A DNA stretch of 64,000 nucleotides, from contig NZ_CP116808.1 in NCBI RefSeq assembly GCF_028464065.1, positions 2,249,501 to 2,313,500 on the forward strand. Direction: 5' to 3'. Numbering within the stretch: the first letter of the stretch is position 1; every line of letters begins with the position of its first letter. The notes beneath the pieces are model-generated. The model was not told the DNA's origin. It saw only the letters and a list, made by a program, of their open reading frames with translations, and made no database searches. Origin of the DNA: Saprospira sp. CCB-QB6. Its GTDB lineage: Bacteria; Bacteroidota; Bacteroidia; Chitinophagales; Saprospiraceae. Below, piece by piece: positions 13,023-21,732 of this stretch. Both the position numbers and the translations under genes were made by a program.

Positions 13023-13055
13023 AGGTCCACTTCTTTAAGAAGTGGGCCTTTTTTT
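13023..13055 (+). terminator. Terminator of the rpoBC transcript
   Basis: 12-bp stem AGGTCCACTTCT / AGAAGTGGGCCT with one G-T pair and a three-base loop, followed by seven T. It sits 28 bases after the rpoC stop and ends the cluster. Confidence 0.85.
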
Positions 13056-13069
13056 GTGCATTTTAGAGG

Positions 13070-13218
13070 GGGCGAAGCCGCCGCAAAGGAGCGAAGCGAC
13101 GCGGCTGAGGGATGGGCAGCAGTGGCCGAAGGCCAGACCTAGCCAGCTTGCTGGCGCAGGGCCGAGCGAATAGCGAGCTGCGAAACAGCCCGACCTGAGC
13201 GAAGCGAGGGGCAGCCCC
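13070..13218 (-). repeat. Dispersed structured repeat R3 (type 2)
   Basis: Type 2 copy, minus strand. Type 2 elements begin GGGGCTGCCCC, carry GTCGGGCTGT before the shared core GCTCGCTGTTCGCTCGGCCC, and end near CCATCCCTCAGCC. Arms here: GGCGAAGCCGCC, GGCCGAAGGCC, GCCAGCTTGCTGGC. It lies between convergent rpoC and the E1 gene. Confidence 0.85.
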
Positions 13219-13286
13219 AAAATAAAAACAGGAAGAACGACTAGAATCGCTCCTCCTGTTTTGCGTTAAGCTAAAGACTTATTGGC

Positions 13287-15698
13287 CTAATAAATAGCGG
13301 GGAAGTCTGAGGGGCGAGCCTCGCGCATGAGTGCATAAATTTGCTCTACCACATCATCTGCCGAGGGTTTGATGCTATAATCGGCATCGGAGCCATAGCC
13401 TGGGCGCACTGCTTTGGCGCTAATCGTGAGAGGCTCTGAATCTAGGTGATAATAAGCTTTTTGTTCCACCATAAGCTGTTGCAACAAATAAGCAGAAGCG
13501 CCGCCGGGCAGGTCTTCATCTAGAATGACCAGGCGGTTAGTTTTCTTTACAGATTCGACGACCATCTGGTTAATATCAAAAGGAAGTAAAGTTTGGGCAT
13601 CGATTAATTCTACTGAAATGCCCATTTCTTTGAGTTCCTCCATGGCTTCTTCGGCAATGCGGACCGATGAGCCGTAAGTGAGCAGCGTAACATCTTGGCC
13701 TTCTTCAAGGACCTCAGGAATACCCAAAGGCAGTTTGAATTCGGCTAAATTGCTAGGCATTTTCTCTTTGAGGCGGTAGCCGTTAAGGCATTCGATCATG
13801 AGGCAGGGATCGTCGCTATCGAGCATCGTATTGTAGAAACCTACGGCCTGCGTCATATTGCGGGGCGTAAGAATATAGATTCCTCGGAGGCTATTGAGCA
13901 AGAGGCCAATGGGGGAGCCCGAGTGCCAAATTCCCTCTAGGCGGTGGCCACGGGTACGGATAATGGCGGGGGCTTTTTGTTGGCCATTGGAGCGGTATTG
14001 CAGGGTAGCCAAATCATCAGAAAGGGCCGAAATGGCATAAATGAGGTAATCGAGATATTGGATTTCGGCTAAGGGGCGAAGGCCGCGCATGGCCATCCCG
14101 ATAGCTTGACCGATAATGGTCCACTCGCGGATTCCCGTATCAAAAACACGGGCTTCTCCATACTTCTCTTGCATATTCATGAAGCCTTGGTTCACATCGC
14201 CAATTTGGCCTACGTCTTCGCCAAAAGCAAAGAATTGAGGGTTATTTTGGAGGTGTAAATCAAAGCAGGCATTGAGGATTTCATAGCCGCTTTTGAGCTC
14301 GGCATCTTCTGCGTATTGAGCGGGAACGCCAGTTTGTTTGAGGGCTGATTTTGGCCCTTCACTATAAAGCTTAGAGGTATAGCGTTCGTTTTGCAGGGCT
14401 ATTTTTTCCTCTAGGGCTTGAGCTAGGCTATTCTTTGCGGCTGATTGTTCGCCACGCATTAGGCGGAGCGCCTTGCGCATCGCTTGCAAAATATCTTTGC
14501 GAACGGGATTGTAGGCCGAGCCCAAAGCATTAGCTAGAGCTTCTATTTTTGCTTTTTGGTTAGCAGAAGCGGCAGCCTGGCGCAAAAGTTCTTGGGCTTG
14601 CTTGAGTTCTTGTTGAATAGGATCATTAAAGTTGTTCCAAGCCTTGCGAATAGCGGCTTTCACTTCTTTTTTGATTTCTTTGCGAATGGCTTTGAGTTCT
14701 TCTTCTGTGGCTACGTCCATTTCGATTAACCAAGCCTGCAATTTTTCAATGCCATCCTGTTCTTTTTCCCAAATTAGGCGATTTTCGTCCTTATAGCGTT
14801 CATGAGAGCCAGAAGTCGAGTGGCCTTGGGGTTGCGTGCATTCTTCTACATGAATGAGGCAGGGACTATGAGCTTCTCGGCAAAGCGCAATCGCTTCGGC
14901 AAAAGCTTGGCGCATGCCCAAATAATCCCAACCTTTTACTTTAATAATGCGAACGCCATTTTGGCCTTCTGCTGTGGGGTGGAATCCCTTTAGCGCCTCA
15001 GAAATGCTGCCCTTCGTCGTTTGGTACTCTCTGGGTACCGAAATACCATAACCATCATCCCAAACAAAAACAGCTAAGGGGAGCTGCTGTACGCCAGCAG
15101 CATTCAAGGTTTCCCAAAAAACACCCTCAGAAGTAGAGGCATCGCCAATTGTACAAAAGCTTACTTCATTTCCATGGACAGAGAAATTATTGGCCAAATC
15201 ACCAATCTGATCGGCGCATTCGCGATATTTTTTAGAAGCCAAGGCCAAGCCCAAAGCTCTAGCCATTTGGCCGCCAGTAGGCGAAATATCGGCACTAATG
15301 TTCTTGAGTTCTGTATGATTGAGCCATTCGCCCTGAGCATTGATTAATGGAGAGGCAAAATGCGAGTTCATTTGTCGACCAGCAGAAAAAGGATCATTTT
15401 CAGGATCTGCATAAAGCTGGGCATAAAGTTGCTCTACAGTAGCTAATCCTGTAGCCAAGGCAAAGGTTTGATCGCGATAATAACCCGAACGAAAATCTCC
15501 CTTTTGGAAAACTCGAGCCATCGCTAATTGAGCCAATTCTTTACCCGCACCAAAAATACCAAACTTGGCCTTGCCAGAAAGCACTTCGCGGCGGCCATTA
15601 AGGCTGGCTTCGCGGCTCATGCAAGCCAACCGAAAATCTTGCAAGGCCTCTTCTAAAAATTCCTTGCTAGGGGGTGTTTTCAAATGAACTTCAGTCAT
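13287..15698 (-). CDS. Fused 2-oxoacid dehydrogenase E1 (alpha-beta)
   Basis: Thiamine-diphosphate-dependent E1 component of a pyruvate/branched-chain 2-oxoacid dehydrogenase type complex, with both subunits in one 803-residue chain. The alpha half (about 1-430) carries the cofactor site GDASTSEG (185-192) to DDGYGIS (214-220), with the preceding GGQMARALGLALA. The beta half starts near 460 with FFAFGEDVG and continues through IREWTIIGQAIGMAMRGLRP and a transketolase C-terminal domain (ILDEDLPGGASA). A charged linker rich in Lys, Glu and Gln joins the halves. No E2 or E3 gene is adjacent. Substrate cannot be fixed from sequence; a branched-chain acyl substrate is the usual assignment of this fused family. 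Confidence 0.88.
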   Translation of the reverse strand: MTEVHLKTPPSKEFLEEALQDFRLACMSREASLNGRREVLSGKAKFGIFGAGKELAQLAMARVFQKGDFRSGYYRDQTFALATGLATVEQLYAQLYADPENDPFSAGRQMNSHFASPLINAQGEWLNHTELKNISADISPTGGQMARALGLALASKKYRECADQIGDLANNFSVHGNEVSFCTIGDASTSEGVFWETLNAAGVQQLPLAVFVWDDGYGISVPREYQTTKGSISEALKGFHPTAEGQNGVRIIKVKGWDYLGMRQAFAEAIALCREAHSPCLIHVEECTQPQGHSTSGSHERYKDENRLIWEKEQDGIEKLQAWLIEMDVATEEELKAIRKEIKKEVKAAIRKAWNNFNDPIQQELKQAQELLRQAAASANQKAKIEALANALGSAYNPVRKDILQAMRKALRLMRGEQSAAKNSLAQALEEKIALQNERYTSKLYSEGPKSALKQTGVPAQYAEDAELKSGYEILNACFDLHLQNNPQFFAFGEDVGQIGDVNQGFMNMQEKYGEARVFDTGIREWTIIGQAIGMAMRGLRPLAEIQYLDYLIYAISALSDDLATLQYRSNGQQKAPAIIRTRGHRLEGIWHSGSPIGLLLNSLRGIYILTPRNMTQAVGFYNTMLDSDDPCLMIECLNGYRLKEKMPSNLAEFKLPLGIPEVLEEGQDVTLLTYGSSVRIAEEAMEELKEMGISVELIDAQTLLPFDINQMVVESVKKTNRLVILDEDLPGGASAYLLQQLMVEQKAYYHLDSEPLTISAKAVRPGYGSDADYSIKPSADDVVEQIYALMREARPSDFPAIY

Positions 15699-16089
15699 AT
15701 ATAGTTGTCTATTTAATATGCTAAAATCAAGCAGAAGAACTACCGCTGTTAAATGTAGTTTTTTTGCCTGTTTTGTGACATCCTAAAAGTTGGGTTAGCC
15801 AAAAAATAGGACATCTGTATTAAGATGTTGTTTGGGCCTTAAAATACAAAAAAAAGGAGGCAGGCAGCTATTCCACTGCATTTTTCGCATAGACAAACAA
15901 TAAGTTTAATAATGAGTTTACAAAAAAAAAGGCTTTGGCACGGCAGTTGGAAATGCTAGTAATCAATGGCTATTACCGTTTTATTGATTATTAACTAAAC
16001 TTTTAGTTGGTCTAATTTTCAAAATTGCTAAAAAAAGCCTACTATTGTATAGAACATTCTGCTCATCTTAAATTAAAATCGAGAATTAT
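15699..16089. other. Divergent intergenic region, no gene seen
   Basis: 391 AT-rich bases between the divergent E1 and DUF1573 genes. No open frame, repeat or strong hairpin. It must hold both promoters. The best guess on the plus strand is TACTATTG near 16041, one mismatch from the Bacteroidota -7 box TAnnTTTG, but no matching -33 box at the right distance was found. Confidence 0.5.
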
Positions 16090-16503
16090 ATGAGAACCTT
16101 ATTCGCTTGTCTCGCCTTTGTTGCTCTATTTGCTACTAGCTCATTTGCACAAAACATTGATTTCGAGACCAAAGAAGTTAATTATGGCAGCATCGAGAAA
16201 GGTGCCAACGGTGTCCGCTTATTCAAGTTTACCAACTCTGGCGATGCACCTTTGATTATTAGCCAAGCTAAAGGAAGCTGTGGTTGTACGGTACCTACTT
16301 ACCCCAAAGAGCCGATCATGCCTGGTGAAAGTGCCGAGATTAAGGTAAAGTATGACACTAACCGCCAAGGTCCTTTTACTAAATATGTTACTTTGACTAC
16401 GAATGCCAAAAATGAAAGCACTACTCGCTTGAAAATCTTTGGTGAAGTGAAGCGCGAAGCAGCTCCTACTCCTAAGAGCAAAGACAATATGTTCAACCAC
16501 TAA
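16090..16503 (+). CDS. Secreted DUF1573 family protein
   Basis: 137 residues: a signal peptide (1-20, cleavage after FATSSFAQ), then one immunoglobulin-like DUF1573 domain. The family signature is visible as FDYGSIEKG-type start (VNYGSIEKGANG), FTNSGDAPLIIS, the cysteine motif GSCGCTVPTYP and the closing KIFGEVKRE. Such proteins are very common in Bacteroidota and act in the periplasm or at the surface; no enzymatic function is established. Single gene with its own terminator. Confidence 0.9.
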   Translation: MRTLFACLAFVALFATSSFAQNIDFETKEVNYGSIEKGANGVRLFKFTNSGDAPLIISQAKGSCGCTVPTYPKEPIMPGESAEIKVKYDTNRQGPFTKYVTLTTNAKNESTTRLKIFGEVKREAAPTPKSKDNMFNH

Positions 16504-16530
16504 ACTGCTGAACAAAGTCGAAATAATAGT

Positions 16531-16562
16531 AGCTCCTATCTTTAGATAGGGGCTTTTTTTTT
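16531..16562 (+). terminator. Terminator of the DUF1573 gene
   Basis: 11-bp stem AGCTCCTATCT / AGATAGGGGCT (one wobble pair) with a two-base gap, then nine T. Classic intrinsic terminator, 28 bases after the stop. Confidence 0.85.
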
Positions 16563-16579
16563 ATCCAGATATATTTTTT

Positions 16580-16710
16580 GGGGCCCGCGGCCGGCTCGGC
16601 TTCGCCTCGGTCGGCCGCCGCTATGCTGCGGGGCTCGCAGGTCTGTTCGGCCCTGCGCCGGCTGCGCCGGCTGGGTCTGGCCTGCGGCCACCCCTCCGCA
16701 GCGCTGGGCC
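16580..16710 (+). repeat. Dispersed structured repeat R4 (type 3)
   Basis: Type 3 copies begin GGGGCCCGCGGCC, contain GCCGCTATGCTGCGGGGCTCG before the core and end CCTCCGCAGCGCTGGGCC. Hairpin arms here are GCCGGCTGCGCCGGC and GGCCTGCGGCC. Core has TTCGGCCCT rather than CTCGGCCCT. Between convergent genes. Confidence 0.85.
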
Positions 16711-16804
16711 AATGGACCATTTTGCCCAAAGCTGTTTTGGACCACAAAAAAATGCGTCATACAAAGTTGTACAACGCATTTTACTATTTTCCGATTAGTT
16801 GAGC

Positions 16805-17149
16805 TTACCTACTTAAGGGCGCATTACTAATCGCTAAAGTCTCCGCAGAAGCCTTAACTTTAATTTTGGCCTGACTAATTTTTAGCTGCTCATTAGGCGC
16901 AAATTCATCTACGGGAATACTCCAGCTTTTCACTTCTATAGAGCCAGCATACTCACCACTAGCATCAAAAATGTCAATTTGAGCCGAAATGAGCTCTAGT
17001 TTATCATTGAGCACTTGCTTGCTCCCTTTATCAATAGCCTCAATTGTTTTTTTGGCCAAATTGATTTTAAATTCAAGTTGTTCTGCAGTTTGGGCCTGTA
17101 GCGCTAATTGAGCTACAAAAAAGAAAAAGAAAATTTGGATGTACTGCAT
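16805..17149 (-). CDS. Small secreted protein, unknown
   Basis: 114 residues. The N-terminus MQYIQIFFFFFVAQLALQAQ is a signal peptide with an unusually Phe-rich core. The remainder is a mix of amphipathic and beta-prone segments with the phrase LELISAQIDIFDASGEYAGS. I recognise no family. The start at ATG 17149 is well supported by the signal peptide. It is convergent with the DUF1573 gene and separated from it by R4. Confidence 0.65.
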   Translation of the reverse strand: MQYIQIFFFFFVAQLALQAQTAEQLEFKINLAKKTIEAIDKGSKQVLNDKLELISAQIDIFDASGEYAGSIEVKSWSIPVDEFAPNEQLKISQAKIKVKASAETLAISNAPLSR

Positions 17150-17271
17150 AATCGAAAAGTTTTATAGTGTGCCCTCCATTGGGCAAAGCTTATACCAAAT
17201 TTAACAAAAAATTTTGAAGAGGAAAATCCTCTTTACTAAAGCTAAGTGACTAAAATTAAACTAACTATATT

Positions 17272-17302
17272 TTTAAGAAGCAGCAAAAAAATGCTACTTT
17301 TA
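17272..17302 (+). promoter_or_regulatory. Possible promoter of the glucosaminidase gene
   Basis: TTTA, 19 bases, TACTTTTA, which differs from the Bacteroidota consensus TTTG-N19-TAnnTTTG at one base in each box. It would give a leader of about 125 bases containing a small hairpin (ACTCTCT / AGAGAGT, 17371-17392). Confidence 0.3.
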
Positions 17303-17434
17303 CGAGGTCCAGACAGAAAAATCAACTACCATTTACCGCAAGATCACATTCACTATCAAGTGATTGACCTACTCTCTAACGATAGAGAGAGTCTGCTTCG
17401 TTTATAAAAAGGGCTCTTTCTTAAAGTTTCGCAT

Positions 17435-18868
17435 ATGATTTTCAGACCCCTACTACTTGGTTTAGGCTTGCTTTGTATAGCCCCTCAACTCTCTGCGGCA
17501 GAGGGAAGTGACCCTCTTTTGCCCCTAGAGCTGCAAGAAGAGGAAAACTTAAAAGCCCAAGCTTATATCCGCAGTTATTTAGCTATCGCCATTGAGGAAA
17601 TGAACCGAAGTGGCATCCCGGCTAGTATTACTTTGGCTCAAGGGATGCTGGAATCTAACTACGGTCGTAGTGAACTAGCTAATCAGGCAAATAATCATTT
17701 CGGAATTAAATGCGGCAAAGATTGGTCTAGTGATACTTACTATAAGCAAACGCTAGAACAAACAGCATACGGCACAGAACGTACAGAAATGGCTTGTTTC
17801 CGCTCTTATGAAACTGTGGAAGAGTCCTATAAGGATCACACTAACTTTTTGTACTCTCGCAAACCCTATCGCGATCTTTTTGCCGCAAGAAATATGGATT
17901 ATCGCTTTTGGGCCAAAGGTCTAAAAGAAGCCAACTACGCCACAGATGTCAATTACGCACATAAGCTGATTGATGTAATTGAAAAATTTGATTTAGCACA
18001 ATATGATAGAGTCTCTACACAGTATCAACTTCCTTCCAATACAGATTTAAGTGCCTATCGAGCAGATCCAAATCTCGATATGGGCGAAGACCTTTCTACG
18101 GTCCGCAATAGAGTAGAACGCCTAGAAAATAGTTTGCAACAAGCACTAGCCCATCAAGTAGAGTTACAAATAGAGCTAAAGGAGATGAATCGTCAGCTTA
18201 ATCAAATGGCTCAGCGAGATGATCGCCTCAATGGTAAGATTAACTATGTTGGTACCGCTTTAGAAAACCAAAAAACGGTGATTGAAGAACTACAAGTTGA
18301 ACTTAACACCGTGAGTAGTATTCAGCGCCAAATGTTGACTCTTGATCCTTTCCGCGATCTCTTTGATCCAGAAACAGGGATGAAAAAACAATTGGTCATT
18401 TTTCCTACTCAACATCATAATCAAAAGGGCGTTTTTTATAAGAATAGCCGTAGAGCCACCACCTTACGAGAAGGCATGACCTTAGATGATATTGCTGAAG
18501 AACATCAAGTGGAGCTCAAAAATTTACGCCGCTACAATGATCTTTCTATGGGAGAAGAAGATAATCTACCTCCCAATTGCTATATCTATTTGGAGGCCAA
18601 AGGGAATATGGTGGAAGATGCACAAGGTCCACATAAAGTAAATGAAGGAGAAAGCATGTACACGATCTCTCAGCTTTACGGAATTAAATTATCTAAGCTA
18701 TATAAGCGAAATCGCCTAGAAGAAGGCGAAGAACCCGCAGTGAATGAGTTTATTTTCCTCAATGAAACCTGCGATAATAAACCCGCTTTGCGTGGAGCTA
18801 ATCCTTATCAAGTAGGAGAAACCCAACCGAATGTTGATCTTTTTGGTGGGGGAGGAGCTAAAAAATAA
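17435..18868 (+). CDS. Glucosaminidase (GH73) with coiled coil and LysM
   Basis: Secreted peptidoglycan hydrolase, 477 residues. Signal peptide 1-22. The GH73 domain covers about 40-190 with ITLAQGMLESNYGRSELANQ, where Glu73 is the expected catalytic acid, then NNHFGIKC and a typical FRSYETVEESYKDH. Residues about 215-300 form a coiled coil of Glu/Gln/Leu heptads. Two LysM-like modules follow (about 345-385, with TLREGMTLDDIAEEHQV, and 395-440, with KVNEGESMYTISQLYGI). The layout fits a cell-wall-bound hydrolase acting in growth or division. It has its own terminator. Confidence 0.88.
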   Translation: MIFRPLLLGLGLLCIAPQLSAAEGSDPLLPLELQEEENLKAQAYIRSYLAIAIEEMNRSGIPASITLAQGMLESNYGRSELANQANNHFGIKCGKDWSSDTYYKQTLEQTAYGTERTEMACFRSYETVEESYKDHTNFLYSRKPYRDLFAARNMDYRFWAKGLKEANYATDVNYAHKLIDVIEKFDLAQYDRVSTQYQLPSNTDLSAYRADPNLDMGEDLSTVRNRVERLENSLQQALAHQVELQIELKEMNRQLNQMAQRDDRLNGKINYVGTALENQKTVIEELQVELNTVSSIQRQMLTLDPFRDLFDPETGMKKQLVIFPTQHHNQKGVFYKNSRRATTLREGMTLDDIAEEHQVELKNLRRYNDLSMGEEDNLPPNCYIYLEAKGNMVEDAQGPHKVNEGESMYTISQLYGIKLSKLYKRNRLEEGEEPAVNEFIFLNETCDNKPALRGANPYQVGETQPNVDLFGGGGAKK

Positions 18869-18888
18869 TTGGCCCCAAGCCCAAAATG

Positions 18889-18925
18889 AAAAGCGCCTTT
18901 CTTTTTATAAGAAAGGCGCTTTTTT
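18889..18925 (+). terminator. Terminator of the glucosaminidase gene
   Basis: Stem AAAAGCGCCTTTCTT / AAGAAAGGCGCTTTT with a five-base loop TTTAT and a T run. Near-symmetric, so it could also stop minus-strand transcription. Confidence 0.85.
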
Positions 18926-18938
18926 GGTCCAAGAAAAA

Positions 18939-19088
18939 GGCGGCGAAGCCGCCGCAAAGGCGCGTAGCGCCTCGGCTGAGGGATGGACAGCAGTGGCCGA
19001 AGGCCAGACCAAAGCGCGTAGCGCTGCAGGGCCGAGCGAATAGCGAGCTGCGAAACAGCCCGACCCGCCCTGTGGGCGGGGCAGCCCC
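18939..19088 (-). repeat. Dispersed structured repeat R5 (type 2)
   Basis: Minus-strand type 2 copy. Arms GGCGGCGAAGCCGCC, GGCCGAAGGCC, GCGCGTAGCGC and CCCGCCCTGTGGGCGGG. Ends GGGGCAGCCCC followed by nine A. Sits ten bases from the stop of the DUF3137 gene. Confidence 0.85.
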
Positions 19089-19097
19089 AAAAAAAAA

Positions 19098-20006
19098 TTA
19101 GTGACGCAAATCAAAGTCTTCTACCAATTGGGTAAAGACAAAAAGCTCCTCATAATAGGCTGAAATCAACTCAAAATCGACATTGGTGCTAAATAGATGG
19201 GCATCCAATAATTCATAGGGTTCGGCTACCGCCAAATAAAAATGGCTTCCCATAAAAGAGGCGTAAATTTCTTGGCCCGAACGTTCGTGATAGCTGTTGA
19301 GGGTATTGAGCAAGTCAGGGGTTAAAATGTCCTCATATTTCATTTTTCGGTCAATATAAACCAGAAAGTCCTCATCAAAGCGAGGGTTGCCCGTATCCTT
19401 GAGCTCATAACCGCCATAACGCGTGAGCCGCTTGAAGGTCCGAATGAATTTTTGGGCTTGTACTCTAGGGATAATGACCATTTGGCCCTCTGCCCGAAAG
19501 TTGAATTTGGTGTGAAAAAAGACCCCATTGAGCCAAGTTTCCAAACGGTCTGTTACATCAGAAGTATGCATGACTTTGAGCTCACACATCTCAAAATAAA
19601 CCTCCCCAATTTTGCCCATGATATAATCTTCTCCGCTATAAATATGCGGATTGAAGGGGAATATATGCGCTCGATTAAAGCTATCCTTGGGAATGAAATC
19701 CTTATGATAATAGCGCAAACGAGGATCAATAAATTGCAAAATAGACTGCACCACTAAGGGCTTAAAACGAGATTTGAAGCGATCGATCCAACGCAGAAAA
19801 AAGTTGTAGATAAACCAATAGGGCAAAATGAGCAGGAAAATAATGGGGAAAAGCTCAAAGGCCAAAACCGCCAAAACCAAACCCAATCCAGTCAATATCG
19901 CTAATCCAATACTAATGATGAGGGCCCAACGCTGCCGCTCAAATGCTTGCAAATCAGCATGCAGATGATTGTTGTAGTAGCGACGAAATTCTTGGAGCTC
20001 TTGCAT
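19098..20006 (-). CDS. DUF3137 family membrane protein
   Basis: 302 residues. A short N-terminal helical part (1-25) is followed by two adjacent membrane helices (about 27-50 and 52-72), then a long cytoplasmic domain. The domain shows the DUF3137 features: a SGEDYIMGKIGEVYFEMCEL segment near 124, FHTKFNFRAEGQMVIIP near 164 and the C-terminal MGSHFYLAVA. Function is unknown in the family. It is divergent from the Nramp-like gene with only 81 bases between the starts. Confidence 0.72.
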   Translation of the reverse strand: MQELQEFRRYYNNHLHADLQAFERQRWALIISIGLAILTGLGLVLAVLAFELFPIIFLLILPYWFIYNFFLRWIDRFKSRFKPLVVQSILQFIDPRLRYYHKDFIPKDSFNRAHIFPFNPHIYSGEDYIMGKIGEVYFEMCELKVMHTSDVTDRLETWLNGVFFHTKFNFRAEGQMVIIPRVQAQKFIRTFKRLTRYGGYELKDTGNPRFDEDFLVYIDRKMKYEDILTPDLLNTLNSYHERSGQEIYASFMGSHFYLAVAEPYELLDAHLFSTNVDFELISAYYEELFVFTQLVEDFDLRH

Positions 20007-20087
20007 GAGGCTAGGAAATAAAAGGCTTGCTGGAATCAGTCAAAAATAAGTATCTTCCAGTTTTATTTTGATATTCCGCTCTATTTT

Positions 20088-21305
20088 ATGCAAAATCTAT
20101 CTCAACGTTGGGCACGCTTAGGCCCTGGTTTGCTCTTTGCCGCAGCGGCCATTGGCGTTTCGCATTTGGTCCTTTCTACTCAAGCGGGGGGACAATATGG
20201 ATTTGGGTTGTTTTGGCTACTCATTTTGGCCCATTTGGCCAAATATCCCTTTTTTGAATTTGCCCTGCGCTATGCCCAAAAAACGGGAAAAACGCTTTTG
20301 CAAGGTTATCAGGAGCTGGGCCAATGGGTGCTTTTGCTTTTTATTGGGCTTACTTTAGGGACCATGTTTAGCGTGCAGGCTGCAGTCAGTTTTGTCTCTG
20401 CCGCTTTGGCGGGCCCCATTTTGGGCCTGAATCAACCGCTTTATATGTCGGCTGGACTCTTAGTTTTTGCCGCTGTCATTCTCTTATGGGGCCAATATAA
20501 ACTGTTGGACCAGCTGATGAAATATATGGTCTTTTCCCTCTCCATTTTGACGCTTTTGGCCCTACTTCGCCTACTTTTTCGGCCTTTGCCAGAGATAGAT
20601 TATATGCCTTTTTTCTCTTTAGAAGCTAGCCATTTGGCCTTTATTATTGCCTTTGCAGGCTGGATGCCCGCGCCCCTAGATCTTTCGGTCTGGCAATCGA
20701 TCTGGACCCTAGAAAAGAAGAAAAATCAAGCAGATTTTGGCTGGAAAGAAGCCCAGTTTGATTTCCAATTGGGCTATGGCGTGAGCATTTTTTTGGCCTG
20801 TTGTTTTATGGCTTTGGGCGCTATTTTATTAGCTGGTAGCGACTTTCCCCAAAAGGCGCTCGCTTTTGCCCAACAATTGCTCAAGGTATATGAGGAGGCG
20901 CTAGGCCCTTGGGCCGCCATTTGGGTAAGCTGGGCCGCCTTTATCTGCATGTTTAGTACCCTGATTACTTGCCTAGATGCCCTGAGCCGAACGATGGGCC
21001 AAGCTATGGAATTAGCTTTCCCAAACTCGTCTTTTTGGCATCGGCAGGGACTCTGGATCGCCGTCTTAATTGGAGGCGCTTTGCTCATCATTTTTGCCTT
21101 TTTACAAGCTATGGGACAGCTGATTTTTATCGCTACCGCGCTCTCTTTTCTCAGTACGCCATTTTTTGCCTGGGCCAATAGCCGCCTAGCTTTCAGTCTG
21201 CCCAAAGAAGATGCACCCAGCCCAAAATTTCGCTATTTAGCCTATTTCGCTGGGGGCTTCCTCCTGCTCTTTTGCGGCCTCTATTTGTTCTCTTTGTTGG
21301 GCTAA
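20088..21305 (+). CDS. Nramp-related transporter lacking the canonical metal motif
   Basis: Polytopic membrane protein, 405 residues, about 11 membrane helices. The fold is recognised from the start GPGLLFAAAAIGVSHLVLST and the following QAGGQYGFGLFWLLILAHLA, characteristic of Nramp/SLC11 proteins. In classical Nramp, helix 1 carries DPGN and helix 6 carries MPH as metal ligands. Here the helix 1 position reads GVSH and helix 6 reads AGWMPAPLDLS, so Asp, Asn and His are absent while Met and Pro remain. Transport is likely; the substrate should not be assumed to be manganese or iron. The 3' end overlaps the convergent downstream gene by 69 bases. Confidence 0.75.
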   Translation: MQNLSQRWARLGPGLLFAAAAIGVSHLVLSTQAGGQYGFGLFWLLILAHLAKYPFFEFALRYAQKTGKTLLQGYQELGQWVLLLFIGLTLGTMFSVQAAVSFVSAALAGPILGLNQPLYMSAGLLVFAAVILLWGQYKLLDQLMKYMVFSLSILTLLALLRLLFRPLPEIDYMPFFSLEASHLAFIIAFAGWMPAPLDLSVWQSIWTLEKKKNQADFGWKEAQFDFQLGYGVSIFLACCFMALGAILLAGSDFPQKALAFAQQLLKVYEEALGPWAAIWVSWAAFICMFSTLITCLDALSRTMGQAMELAFPNSSFWHRQGLWIAVLIGGALLIIFAFLQAMGQLIFIATALSFLSTPFFAWANSRLAFSLPKEDAPSPKFRYLAYFAGGFLLLFCGLYLFSLLG

Positions 21306-21563
21306 AATGGGCAGCAATTCGGTCCAAAATTTTTGCAAATTTTCTGAAAGCTCTACCTCTTCAGATAAACCGACTTGGGCCAAAATATCAAGCAAAGACT
21401 GAATACGCGCCTCGGTCGTATAAAATTTATTCATCACAATTTGCCGCTGCTGCTTGACCAAGCAATAACCCGACTGAAATTGGCCCTTTTCATAGCGAAT
21501 CCGATAATCCGCCGCCTTGAGCAGCTCTTCTAATTTTTTTAAGGTGGTTTTGTTGTACTTCAC
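21237..21563 (-). CDS. Conserved small protein, unknown
   Basis: 108 residues, soluble, no signal peptide. Begins MKYNKTTLKKLEELLKAADY, with RYEKGQFQSGYCLVKQQRQI in the middle and a Glu/Gln-rich tail. This pattern is familiar to me from small conserved Bacteroidota proteins of unknown role. The 3' end overlaps the Nramp-like gene by 69 bases; the overlapping part is only its low-complexity tail. Confidence 0.7.
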   Translation of the reverse strand: MKYNKTTLKKLEELLKAADYRIRYEKGQFQSGYCLVKQQRQIVMNKFYTTEARIQSLLDILAQVGLSEEVELSENLQKFWTELLPILAQQREQIEAAKEQEEAPSEIG

Positions 21564-21591
21564 GCTTCTATTTTTCTAATGATTTTTTTTA

Positions 21592-21702
21592 GGGGCCTCC
21601 TGCCTTCGGCAGGCGCTACGTTTCGCAGCTCGCTGTTCGCTCGGCCCTGCAGCGCTACGCGCTTTGGTCTGGCCTGCGGCCACTGCTACACATCGCTAGG
21701 CC
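21592..21702 (+). repeat. Dispersed structured repeat R6 (type 1)
   Basis: Compact type 1 copy of 111 bases with arms CCTGCCTTCGGCAGG, AGCGCTACGCGCT and GGCCTGCGGCC, ending CATCGCTAGGCC. Preceded by eight T. A useful reference for the minimal element. Confidence 0.85.
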
Positions 21703-21732
21703 GGCTCGACAAAGCTGCGGCCAAGGCCGCAG

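Noticed and set aside
18886-19114. Several overlapping reading frames after the glucosaminidase gene
   Set aside because: All fall on the terminator and repeat R5; the peptides (Arg/Ala/Gly-rich) recur at other R copies.
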